Notes under the pieces: generated by a model
Seen by the model: only the letters and a program-made list of their open reading frames with translations
Database searches by the model: none
Told to the model about the DNA's origin: nothing
DNA from: Nephrocerus scutellatus
Taxonomy: Eukaryota; Arthropoda; Insecta; Diptera; Pipunculidae
Length of the DNA stretch: 64,000 bases
Assembly: GCA_947095585.1 (NCBI GenBank)
Contig: OX352762.1
Coordinates: 97,810,249 to 97,874,248, forward strand
Reading direction: 5' to 3'
Shown: piece after piece, positions 45,201 to 57,200 of the stretch
How positions within the stretch are numbered: position 1 is the stretch's first letter
Layout: each line of letters opens with the position of its first letter
Position numbers and translations under genes: made by a program

Positions 45201-48200
45201 CCCTTGATAATTTCATAAAAAAATTTAAAACAGTCCTTTTATATGAAGAATTTTCTTTTGCGTTTCACTCATACATACACATAGCAATTAAAAATTATAA
45301 CAGATATCATAAAACTTTAACCATATAACTTTACCTCTTTTTTCTTCAGACGCAACCAAACATGATGGCCCAGTTGTAACCAAATACCAATCACAAATGC
45401 TGGCGATGAAATCACAAACCGAAAGAAAAATGACTATGAAATCTATACCCGGTTCTGATTGTGTCTCCGCATCAGGAACACATGTTCCATGTGACCCAAA
45501 TGTTATCACGACAAAGCAACGACCGCATTTACAACGAAGTAAGACTGAAACTAGTCTTTTACCAGCGAAAAGTGGGACATACACTTGTCGCAATCCCATA
45601 CGAAATTTACAAGTTAATGGATCTTCTCGTTGCCCCCGATCCAAATCAAGTCAACATGTGCTTCCTGAACCTTCAAAAAGCCCACAAAAGTCATATAACA
45701 CTCAGGAAGTTCGTCGATATATGGACGAACAAAAAATAAAACGACAATCGCTCCAAACTAATCCATTGCAAATGTCTGCAAAAGCAGCTGGCGTAATCGA
45801 TCGCGAATTAATTAAAAAGCGGCTGGAAGATTTACGTAAAAACACGCGAACAATTGTGCGTAAAAATGTACTGAAAGCTGCAAAGAAAAAACTGCCTGTA
45901 AGTTCAACTCAACCAGCACACGAGAAAGAGCAGTTGGGGACTGTTACTCCTCATAAGAATCTCAAGATCGAAAAGACTTTTCCAGAACAAAGAACAGGAA
46001 GGCTTTTGTTTAAACAGAAAGCGAACTCTGAGGAGCAGCAGGAAAACAATTCCCAAAAAGATAATATTCGACCTTCAAAGACGGAAATTATACCAAAGGA
46101 CTCAATTTTTAGTATTCCACAATCGCAGAGCGCAATATTTGATAATCCGAATTCAGACCCTACAGCTTCTTGCAAAGCATTAAAACCTCAGCAAACTATA
46201 ACTCAAAAGCAGCAGAGCAGCAGCAAGGTTGTAACGTCACGTACTTCGGCTTTAGGGTCATCTTCATCCTCCTCCATAGAAGTGATACGATCAGACGTAT
46301 ACAATAGAAAGCAACAAAGAACTAGGCCCAATCCAAGTCCTCTCAAGGAAAATTTCAAAAAGATTGGTCTTCTGCGTAAGCCAGAAACGAAAGATCACTC
46401 TTTTAGTGCCATTAAAGATTTCAACATTGACAAAGAAAATGTAGTCATTGAGATGTTGACTCCCAAGTTAAATATTCCGATAGAATCCCGGTTAAAAGAA
46501 AAGGAAGCTATTACAGCTCCTGCTCCCTCTTCTCTATCTCTATCATCAGCTTCCGTATGTGCTGTACGTGATGGTACAAGTCAAACGAATCTCCAACTGA
46601 ATGTTCCCAAAGCAAAGTTAGAAGTACCACTTTCTTTGCGCGACAAATCCGTCCAAGTCCAAGAAAAGCTTCCTTTCCATCAGAATAAGCCACGCGAACC
46701 ACCGACTCCCAGTTGTACGTCTACAGGTGAAGTGCCCTACTGGCTGAAGCCATCTGCCGTGCAGGTATATCCGTACAACTTTATAATGGCCGTTCGGAAG
46801 AAACTCGAAGCAATCGCGAAACCGACACTTATTTCCCCCGCAGAAAACGAAACTATAACAAGCCTGCATAAACGACAAGAGCAAGTAAAAAATAAAAAAC
46901 TCGAAGAGACACCTGTCTCATCACATAGCGTAGCCGCTTCCAATCTAAATGTTAAACGTCGCATAATACACAACGAGGAATATGAACTGGAAATAGAGGC
47001 ACATCACGATAAAACGTCAGATGTAGCAAAAGCAGGTATTGTCCAACAATCATACGGCAATGCTTCAGCACAAGTGTCATCTACTGAAGGATCCTTACAT
47101 CTCTCTAAGTCATTTTCTGAAATAACATCAAACTTTAGTTCAATTTCTTTGCAAATTCCAGAATCAAATACCATTTCGGAAATATCTTCCATTCAGTCGA
47201 AAAGCAATCGCGTGAAAGCAACATCATTTCCGGGAATAAAAACCAAGCAGGAATCAGTTGCAAAAACCAGTGACGATGATACAACCATTTCCAGTTCGAT
47301 ATTTTCGAGTCCTGAAAAGAAGAGTCGCCGTGTTGTTTCGCCTACTACTGCCATTTCTCGGGATGTGACTCGACCCTTAAGTCCTCTTTCTGTGGATAAC
47401 ATTTCTAATTTGCATATAACCGGCAAATCCAAGTACAAGTCAGACCAAACACGAAATGTAAATTTTAACCGTGGCGATCAGCTTACTGTACCGACGCTTT
47501 CACTTGTTCCATCAAATGCTTGTGATTCCGATGACCCTTTAAATAGTCATCGTTCGTCGGAATCAAATGTGAATTTTAGCGAACTATTGGATAACTTTAA
47601 TCGAAGTCTCTCGCAGGTTATCGAAGTAAATCATCAGCTTAAGTCTACTCTACACAAATCGCATCAGATTTTTAGTCCAGATCGAATTAAGAATTCAATG
47701 CCACCAATTCACAGAAAATACTGCACGGCAAAGTCATCAGATGATTACTCTGCAAACTTCGAGGAAGAGACAGCCGGTTCCTCGACTTCTACGTCAAAAG
47801 CGGTTACATCTTCGCCCGCAAAAGCAGTTACATCTTTACCCGCAAAAGAAATTTCCCCGGCTAAAAAAGATCCGAATATCGCTACAAAACTAGTCAATAA
47901 TATGTCTACAGCACTTCGAAACAAAAAGTCTCTTTTCTCACTTGAAGATGGTGTTAAACCCTTATGCTTGTCCTCTGATGAGAGTCAAACGACGCGATCT
48001 GTAAATGATACAGAACTATCGTTAGTAAATCTAACAGGAAATTCATTTCAATCTAAAACAGTTTACAATGCTCATAGTTTTGAGCAGCGTCTGCTTTCGA
48101 ATGACGGCGCCAAACAGGAGGTAGAAAAGGGATCGCATTCAGAAATGGAAATCGATACGAAATTCAGTAGTTCTTCAGAAATAATCACAAGGACTGCATC

Positions 48201-51200
48201 TTCTTCGTCCTCATCATCTGATTGCAGCACGAATTGTATTAATTCAAAAATGCAAACAGAACAAAAACTCCCACCCGAAATGAATAAAAAAGACGACTGT
48301 CAGAGCATTTCTGAACAACTGATTGCTGAAAGTGAAAAACCAATTCAAAAGAATCTATCAGGCAATCAGTTCTCAGAAGACTCACTGGGTATTGCAGCAG
48401 ATGTTGTAGCCTCCGTCGATATAACTCAATATACACGGTGTGAATTCTTAAAAAATCACATCAATACTCTACGCGGAGAGTTTCTCACTGATAAAGGTGG
48501 CGACGACTTCAAAGATGATACCTATTCACCAGGTCCACCGGGCTATAACATTGAACAAGAGAATAAAGCGAACAGAAATGAAATCAATGACAAAGTACTT
48601 GATGCAACCACCACCTCAAATTCGGTTATTGGAAGTGAACTCGTCACTGCCCTCAACCAATCCGAACTGGAACTCTCCATTACTTCGCACAATGGCAGCT
48701 TGTCAGAATCCACGCTAAACTATTCTAGTGTTGGAATGGTATTATCTTTTTAATATTCTATAAAAAAAACAAAGATTTTATTTTCTTTCTTTTATTATCT
48801 CTCCATCGCTAGTACGAAAAACTTATTCTAAACGAGACCACCAAGTCGGATCACTTAACAGCGTTGCTTAGACTGCGTGAAAAAACACTGCTTGATCGTA
48901 CAAGAGGACAAATAGCTTGGCTTCAAGTACAGAAGGAACGTTATAAGGCCAAAGGGCTCACCGTGCAGATATCAACGATTAAAAAGAAGCAGCGTGGCAT
49001 TATATTGAAAATGGAAAAGGAACGCGAGGAGATTAAAAGGTACATATGGTCGTTTTTTAGTTATATTGTTTTCTGTAATTTGGTTTTTTACGGGTAAAGT
49101 ATTTGGAGAAAAATTACACGTGGAATTTACCCTAAAGCTGGCGCATTTTATGGTCGAAGTTTTGCCAGAACTTCCCAAACAAGCAAATATGATCCCTCGG
49201 TCAATGTGCCTGAATAACTAACACTCTTTCCTTTCTATATTAAAATTAATAAATAGACAAAGACTGCTCTTTGTGTTGAAAAAAAGAATTGAAAACAAAT
49301 GTTTATCATTTTAACTCTTTTTTTGGTTTTTAAAGTACAGAAACTTTTCGATTCCGTTGAACCAGTCCTCGAAACAATGAACCAATGGTTCCGAAGCACT
49401 TATATACGCCTTAAAGCTTAGCCTACGCGTTTTTTTGCTTGAAAATGCAAAAAGAAGTGCGGACTCTCATTTCATTAAAAAGAACCACATTCTTATTCGT
49501 AATATTTGGATCTTGTAAACAGACAGACTAACCAATTAAACATTTGCTTAGCTTGTGAGTGAGCCCACTCGAATTCCAGATATTGTAAGTCATAACGCTA
49601 ATACCCTTGACTTGTTTCTTACCTCTCATCCTAACAAATACAACGTCAATGTATCATGATCTCTACGCTCTACAGACCATTGTTTAGTATCAGCTAGTTT
49701 CTCGTTGTGGAATCACTCAGTATTTTTTATAACGTACACACGCTAAATGGATTTGCACCCTTATAAGGCTTAGCACAGAGTGGGCGTTAGGAAATTAGGG
49801 AGAGGAAAAGATGAGATGTCTATGCACGCGTGCCTCAAATGACTGCAGATCATACAACTGCGGAAACACAGAATTGGGGAATTAATTCCACATAATTCTT
49901 TCTTTCATTCTTTCCTTTACTCCGCGGGGGAACATAGGGCTTCTACAAATGCCAACGAACTCGATTTAACGTCTGAGGTTTCAAGGGACGCCACTTGGTC
50001 CCCTGGGATCTTGCTTCCTCTTCTATTGTCCTTTTCCATGTCTTGCTAGGACGGCTAACTTGACGGCTTCCAGTCGAGCGCTAGTTTCGTACTGCCGTCC
50101 GCTGGCTTTCTGAAAGTGTGGCCAATCCAGCTCCATTTTCGTCGTCTGATGTTGATCGCGATTGCTTCCTGCTGTGTTACTCTCCTCAAGTCTTGATTGG
50201 TGATAATGTCCGGCCATCTTATTCTCGTTATCCTCCTTAAGCACTTGTTACCGAAGACTTGGAGGCGCGTCGCAATTGACTCTGTGACTTTCCACGTTTC
50301 GAAGCCATATAAGAGTACTGAAAGAACGTTAGATCTGAAGAGCGTTAGCTTTAGATTCCGGGAGGTTTGCGAGGAGTTCCAGATATTATTTAGCATACTA
50401 TAAGATTGTCGTGCCTTGTTTACACGAGCGCACACATCCAAGTCAGCACCACCATTTTTTGACATCCAGCTGTCCAAATAACAAAACTTATTGACTTCTT
50501 CTATCTGATGTCCGTCAATCAAGTGATCACATGTTCCACTAGCGTTAACGCGAAGTAGTTTTGTTTTTGAGACGTTACTTTTTAAACCCACTAGCGTGGG
50601 TTCCATGTCACCTAGCGATTGTGATAGGATACAGATATCATCGGCATAGTCTAGGTCTTCCAGGCGGTGAAAAACATTCCATGGCAAACCCGATGGAGTA
50701 CGAGTTACTATTTTCATCACCCAGTCGATAAAAATTGTGAAAAGCAATGGTGAGAGGGTGCAACCTTGCTTGACACCCGAGTAGATGTTGAAAGGTAAGC
50801 CAAGATGACCGTTATGAATGACGCGGCATGTTAAGTCGCGGTACTGCTCCTTAATGATGTTAATGGTTTTTTTTCGGAACACCATAGCTAGACAAAATCT
50901 GCCACATCATGTTTCGGCCTACGCTATCAAAAGCGCGTTAAAATCTACAAAAACCATATACAGAGGAGAGCGATACTCAACTGACTGTTCAATGATTATA
51001 CGCAGGGTGTTAATTTGATCAGTAAATGAACGGTTTAGGCGAAATGTTCATTTCTCAAAATTGGCTCTAACGCATTCCGTAAGCGCCTAGCTATTATAGA
51101 GGAGATTACATATAGCAGGGTAATTCTTTTCCAGTTTTCGCAATTGCTCAAATCACCTTTCTTGGGAAGTTTGACTCTTAAGCCTTCTTTTAACGACGAT

Positions 51201-54200
51201 GGAATGGTTTCAGATTCCCAGATACATTTAAAACATAACTTGGTTGTAACAATGTATTTAGTTTAACGTTCAAGAGCAAGAATAAATAAATTCTTAGGTC
51301 AACCCATCCGAGAGCTAACAAAGTAAAGTTGTGTGTGGGAAAAGCATGGCGATCTCAAATCTATACTCTGCAGAACTGTCTGACTTATTGATCGTCATCT
51401 AAAACGCAAGTTTTACTGAAAATTGCAATCTCTTAAATTTAAAAGGTAGATCCATCGAAATGGATCACACAGCATCTTTTTACGCACAGTCTTGTGCCGT
51501 TGCAAAGTTTTGGCGAGTCGAGATTCCGTAGTAAAACAATTGGAGATCCCACTGTTAGTAAAAGACGATGTGGTGGCAGTCCAGACGAATCAGTTATATA
51601 ATTACGTTTCTCATCAGGTCGATACACATCGATACACATATACTCAGTGACTACGCCTATTAACACGGCAAGTATTTTATTGTTTGTTTCGTTGGTGTCT
51701 CCATTTTTAGCAGCAAGAATGGCCCCTTCTCGCGAACGGTTCAAAATTTGATAGTTTTGAGAAACAACCGGATAAATGGAATTTATTAGTTCTGCGACAG
51801 ATTTCAAAAATCGATGTCAATTTTATATTTCCATAAGACACGGCTACTAACCAACCTTTTCAATTTGAAGTAGCAGCGACAATGTCCTCACCCCTAAATC
51901 CAGCCGGTCGCCGAGTACCATTCTAAATACCACTATTCATCTCATCGACACCGAAAACTATGGGATCGACACTAACATCGGTCACCCTCTCACCTCCGGG
52001 GGGGGCAACTCACCCATAGGAGTGTCCTATCAACATCTCAGTGACCCCGAGAGTTATAGAATGGACACTAATATCGGTCATCCCCCTCAGTTCTCGACCC
52101 CATCCCCATAGAGCTATCTTACCATCACCATTCACTTCAGCGACCCCGAAAACTAAAGAATCGACACTAATAAATTTCCAAGTTATTAAGTGTGTCTGCG
52201 TGATTCGGTAGTGAACTAAGCAGTGATCATTTTTTTATTAAATTCTCTATATAAACTTCGCGTGCCCCCCGTGTGTTTGTTTGTCGTGGAATCTTGCGAT
52301 TAATTTTTAACCCACTTCCCAAAGTCCGATTTCATTGAAATTTTGTACTCATGCATATCTACGATGACAACACTTTCTATAAATATTTGGGACCCCTCGA
52401 GCCTTGGGGTCAGGTGGTTCCCATACAAATTTTTTAAACAAATTAACCCGATTTTCTTCAAATTTTATATACATGTGTATCTCCGATGGACAACACTTTT
52501 TGTAAAAATTTTGGAGACCCCGGGCCACGGGGTCGTGAGGCCCCATTCAAATTTACCCGATTTTCTTAAAATTTTAAACACATGTGTATCTCCGATTGAC
52601 AAAACTGTTTGTAAATTTTTTGCAGTGAAGGGGCCTGAGGGGTGCCCATATAGATTTTTAAAAATTAGCTCGATTTTCTTCAAATTTTAAAAAGATGTGT
52701 ATCACCGATGGTTAAAACTGCAAAATTTTTAGAGTGATCGGGCCCTGAGACCCGAGTCGTGCCCATGTACATTTTTTTAAAATTAGCTCGATTTCCTTCA
52801 AATTTTAAACACATAATATGTATCTCCTATTAGAGAATTTACATGAAAAATTTTAATTTTTATGGCTTGTTTTTTTTAATGAACCTTATGCACATCATGG
52901 ACAACACAGTGTGCCACACGTCTTTAAAATAGCTATACAGAAAAATCACAACATTACACACTAAACACCGATAAATATCTACTAACGCACTTTATGCCGC
53001 TTTTGTTTTATCTTTTGCCAACAAAAATCAAAATCAACTGAGGCGCCAAATTGCCGCACATTTACGATTCATTCCCCAGGCATCATACATTTCGTTGCCA
53101 GCTACTAGGCTATAAATTTAATTCGCCACCGCAAAAAACAACAAACAAACCAACTAACTTAAATAAATGTAAGCAAGACATTTGTTTGACAAATGCATTG
53201 TTACAAAGATTAAAAATATGAGGAAAGCAAAAGTTGTCTCTTATTTTTATTTCTAATGGTCAGAAATATTATCTATGAACAAATAATGTGAGTGTCATGC
53301 GAATCTTCGTCGGACAGACAGGCAGATACACATGAAGCACAAAAAAACCTCAACCGCCTGACAGTCGTCGAGCTCTTTACAGAACACTCTGTCTCAGACT
53401 CTGCCCGAAAACTTCCATAATGCTCATTTTCTTTTTAATTAATCTAAAAATAATTTTCTCGAGAGACGACGACAAGCTTGCATAGTCGCTCTCACATTAT
53501 CGCTCGACTCATCACCGTACCAACTGTTGGGATGATTGCGAGCGACCAGAAGCGTCATATGTGCGCGCACCACCACCCAATCGCGTTGTCCATTCATAAA
53601 TTGGAACCAACAACGCCGTCAGCGACATGTGAGTACGCATACAAATAAGCGCGAGCATTTATAGAGTCTTTGACTTTGTAGACGTCGTGATTGTTCCTTT
53701 GCTTTGTTTTTGCGTTTTTGTGTGTTCGTCGGATGAACAATAAAATAGATAGAAATTTGAAAGAAGGAAAAAAAAGCCACAACCTAAAACAAAACAAGCG
53801 TGCAATTTGTAAACAACTCGACAACTGAGAGCGGGTAATCCTTGATATACTCGTACCGTCAGCAAAACGAGCAGTTCCTTCAATTCGGTGGAGCTGCGTC
53901 CACGCAACGACCGACTTTTCAGTCATTCGCTGGGTGACTGAAGGCTGAGTGGCTGTTCGTTGGGATTTGCCTTTGTGTTTGTCAACAGGCGTCATTCGCA
54001 TATCACAGCGCAATGATTAATCTAATCTTTCCATAATTTGAAATTATTTTATTTTTTTACTTTGTGTTTTTGTTGTGTTGTTATCGTTGTCGAAAATTCT
54101 TTCATTATCTGATCAACTTCCCGTGATCGGTGGAATTCTAAGATCGCGAACACAAGTTACACAGTTCAGTCATTGCATTCCAACAAGATCTTGTGAGTTT

Positions 54201-57200
54201 TTCGTGTGGACTGATTCGCTTGGAAAACGAAAGAAGAAGCTCCAGCAGATGAGAGGTATTATTCTTTAAAAAAAATCACACAAATAACAGAGTGGCACCA
54301 TTACATCTGGCTGTGTTGGCTTGTGGACTGGGAGTCAGACACGATCACACAACAACAACAACAACAACAAAGCAGCCCGAAGATTCACGTAAATAAATAT
54401 TTGTTTTTCTTTTATTTTTAGAATTATATTGAAGGCGAGACTTTCTCATTAAATCGGATGGTGTAGTCGTCTTTAGCCCTCCAATTTTTTGATTTTGAGT
54501 TTGCCTTTTTCAATTTTCTATTTTAATTTTCCATTTGTTTTCAGGCTACTTCAGTCGACTGCTGGTGAAACCGTGCCAGAGCATTTATCTGGTCGGGCGC
54601 ATCGTGAACGTCGCGTACTTCCTCCTCCAGTAACATTTTTTGCTCTGAACGCCGAACCACCAACTACAAACTGCAAATCAAGACAATATTTCAGCGATCA
54701 CTGCCAACAAAAGAATAAAAAACTTAGCGCCCGACCGGCGACAACTGGTTCGCCGCCTCGATCATCGTCGGCTATAGTACGTGGTTACGAGCTGGAATCA
54801 AGTCACAGCCTTGAGAAGCTTCTGCAGAAACGCGAAGAGGACTTGAGAAAACGTCGCAAACATGTCGAACGTCTTATGGAATGGCATCAGCGTCTAGACC
54901 AGGAAGAAGCTGAAGTTCTTCAGTTGGAACGGCTGTTAATTGACTACAATGTTAATGTGCAGCAGCACCAGCAGCCGACGACATCCAAAAAAACGAACGT
55001 CGCCAAACAGAAGAAGTTGTCCATCTCTACCTCCACAACCGCCTCCTCCACCCAGCACATCGAAAAGCAACAGCGCAAAGAGAAAATGGAGCGGAAATTA
55101 AAAGAGATCGATAAAAGTCTTCGTGAATTGAACAGCATTTGCTCGGTAACAGGCAGTGGTGGTGGGGCTAGTGATAGCGACGATATCACCGCTGACAATA
55201 ACACAATAGATTTCGTTCGTACAACTGGAAGTAAACTGAACAAACTGTGGCGTCGCTTGACCTCACAGCATGTGGAAAAATTTGAACCTCATCGCCGATA
55301 CAAACTTTGTAAAGACGATTTGGAATGCCTCTACGAAGAGGCTAAAACCGCTGTCCTCACAGACTTTGGCCACGGAGACGATCGCCTTGGAGAATTCCTT
55401 AATAAATCCTCCTTCTGCAGCAGTCAACCGTCGTCATTTGTGGGTAGTATAACACATGCGGCCGCAGATGATATTCCGCGGCTGGACTTAAATTTTAGTT
55501 CTGGACAATCTGACATTGATCAAGAAGTGGACACGGTTGCTGCCCAGGGAAATTACAGTCCCAGTGCTGCCGAGGAGGAGTTCGTAGAAGTATCTAAAGC
55601 TGGTGCAACGACTAGCTCTACATCAGCAGCGTCATCAGATGTTCATGAGGAATCGGACTGGAGAAGTCACGCATATGCGTTGCCACCTACAGCAATAGCA
55701 ACAAGTAATGCGACCAGCTTGCGCAGGAGTTTATCAGATACTCAACTGTCGACGAAAAAGCCAAGAGTATTAGAACGATCCTCGTGTTACATTAACTCAT
55801 CATCAAAAAGCCAAAGAACTATTTGCAATAATTCGAAAACAGAAAAATCCTCCTGCACAGAAGAAAAATTAAATTCTGCAAGAACATCCCTCAATACCGC
55901 CTCTAGCATCAACAGCAGTCTTTATGATACATCGAACGGAATTGCATCAAAACCTAACACATTAGAAAGTGTACAAAGTTTGCAGTTGTGTTTACCAAAT
56001 AATTACGAAGCAGCATCTCGGAAAACGGTTGAAACAAGTTACCAAAGGCTGTCGAAAAATGTCGATGATTCCGTCAAAAAGAGCTTAGCATTTGTAGAAA
56101 ATGCCAGTAAAAAAAGCCACATTCCCACAGATACAATTTCAACTGAAGAAATGTATCAAATAGAATCGATGACTTCTAACGATTCCGGTCGTAGTGCCAC
56201 ATCAGCTTCTATAACAGATAACATTTCTTTAGACTCTGCATTTATAGAAAAATCCCGTCCGCATATCGGCGAAATGGAGAAAATTTCATCATCCACCACA
56301 GAGTTAGATTCAACACCTACATCTGGCGAAATCTTGCCCACTGCAAAAAGAAATATGAATTTAAAATCAGCTGAACAAACAGGCTTTTTTGTTTCTGGAT
56401 CTGTAAGAAATTCAAAATGTTCAGGTACCTCAAGTGGCCCGAAGTATAATTCAGAGTTAGCTAAAATGTCCACTAATGATAAGCTGAGCGAAAAGCAATC
56501 ATATTCAAATTCCGCTGGACTAGATTTGAATTCATTTCCGATAGAAGCATTAGATACTGTTGCTGTAAATGGAGGACTTTCAATAAATTGCACACCTAAT
56601 GAAATTCAAGATGAGCTCCTGCTAACAAACTTGAATGAAAATGGCGAACATTTATCGCTCTCGTTAACAAACACCATTTCCACCGTCATCGACAAGACGA
56701 CCGATTCGAGTATTAACGAAATTTCTTATTCCGAAAATATTGATGTCAGTATTGCGGAATCCGAACTACAGTTACCTTTACATGATTTAAAGTCGTCTCC
56801 ACCATCTTACACAAATAGTGATGAGGATCAAACAAAGAATCTCAGTTTTCAGTCAATAGTCGAAAACATTGTTTCCAATGATTCCTATAAAGATGATTTC
56901 GAGCCTGACGACGAAAATGAAAAAGAAGAGACCAACCTGGATAACTTGACGATGCCACAATTGGAAACGACTGCTGAGGAAGAGGAGAAAGAATTGACAA
57001 ATAATGAAACTTTTATTTATTCCGAAGAAACAAGCAGTTACTTGAAGACACGTTTAATCGAATTGGATGTCAGTCTTAGGGATTTGCATACAACTTTCGT
57101 AAAAGCACTTAGTCCAGAAAAGATTCCAAGTAGTAGCTTTAATGATAACACCATACCGGTTGAGTGTACCACAACTGTGGCGGTTCCATCAACATCGAAT

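Noticed and set aside
49567..49905. Twin-priming (5' inversion) of one LINE
   Set aside because: The inverted endonuclease piece lies beyond the 3' end of the minus-strand fragment, not on its 5' side. Two insertions or a later rearrangement fit better.
53594..54269. Open frames before exon 4 as a coding first exon
   Set aside because: Their frame does not join exon 4 in the conserved register through any donor that I can see, so I describe the block only as a possible promoter/UTR.
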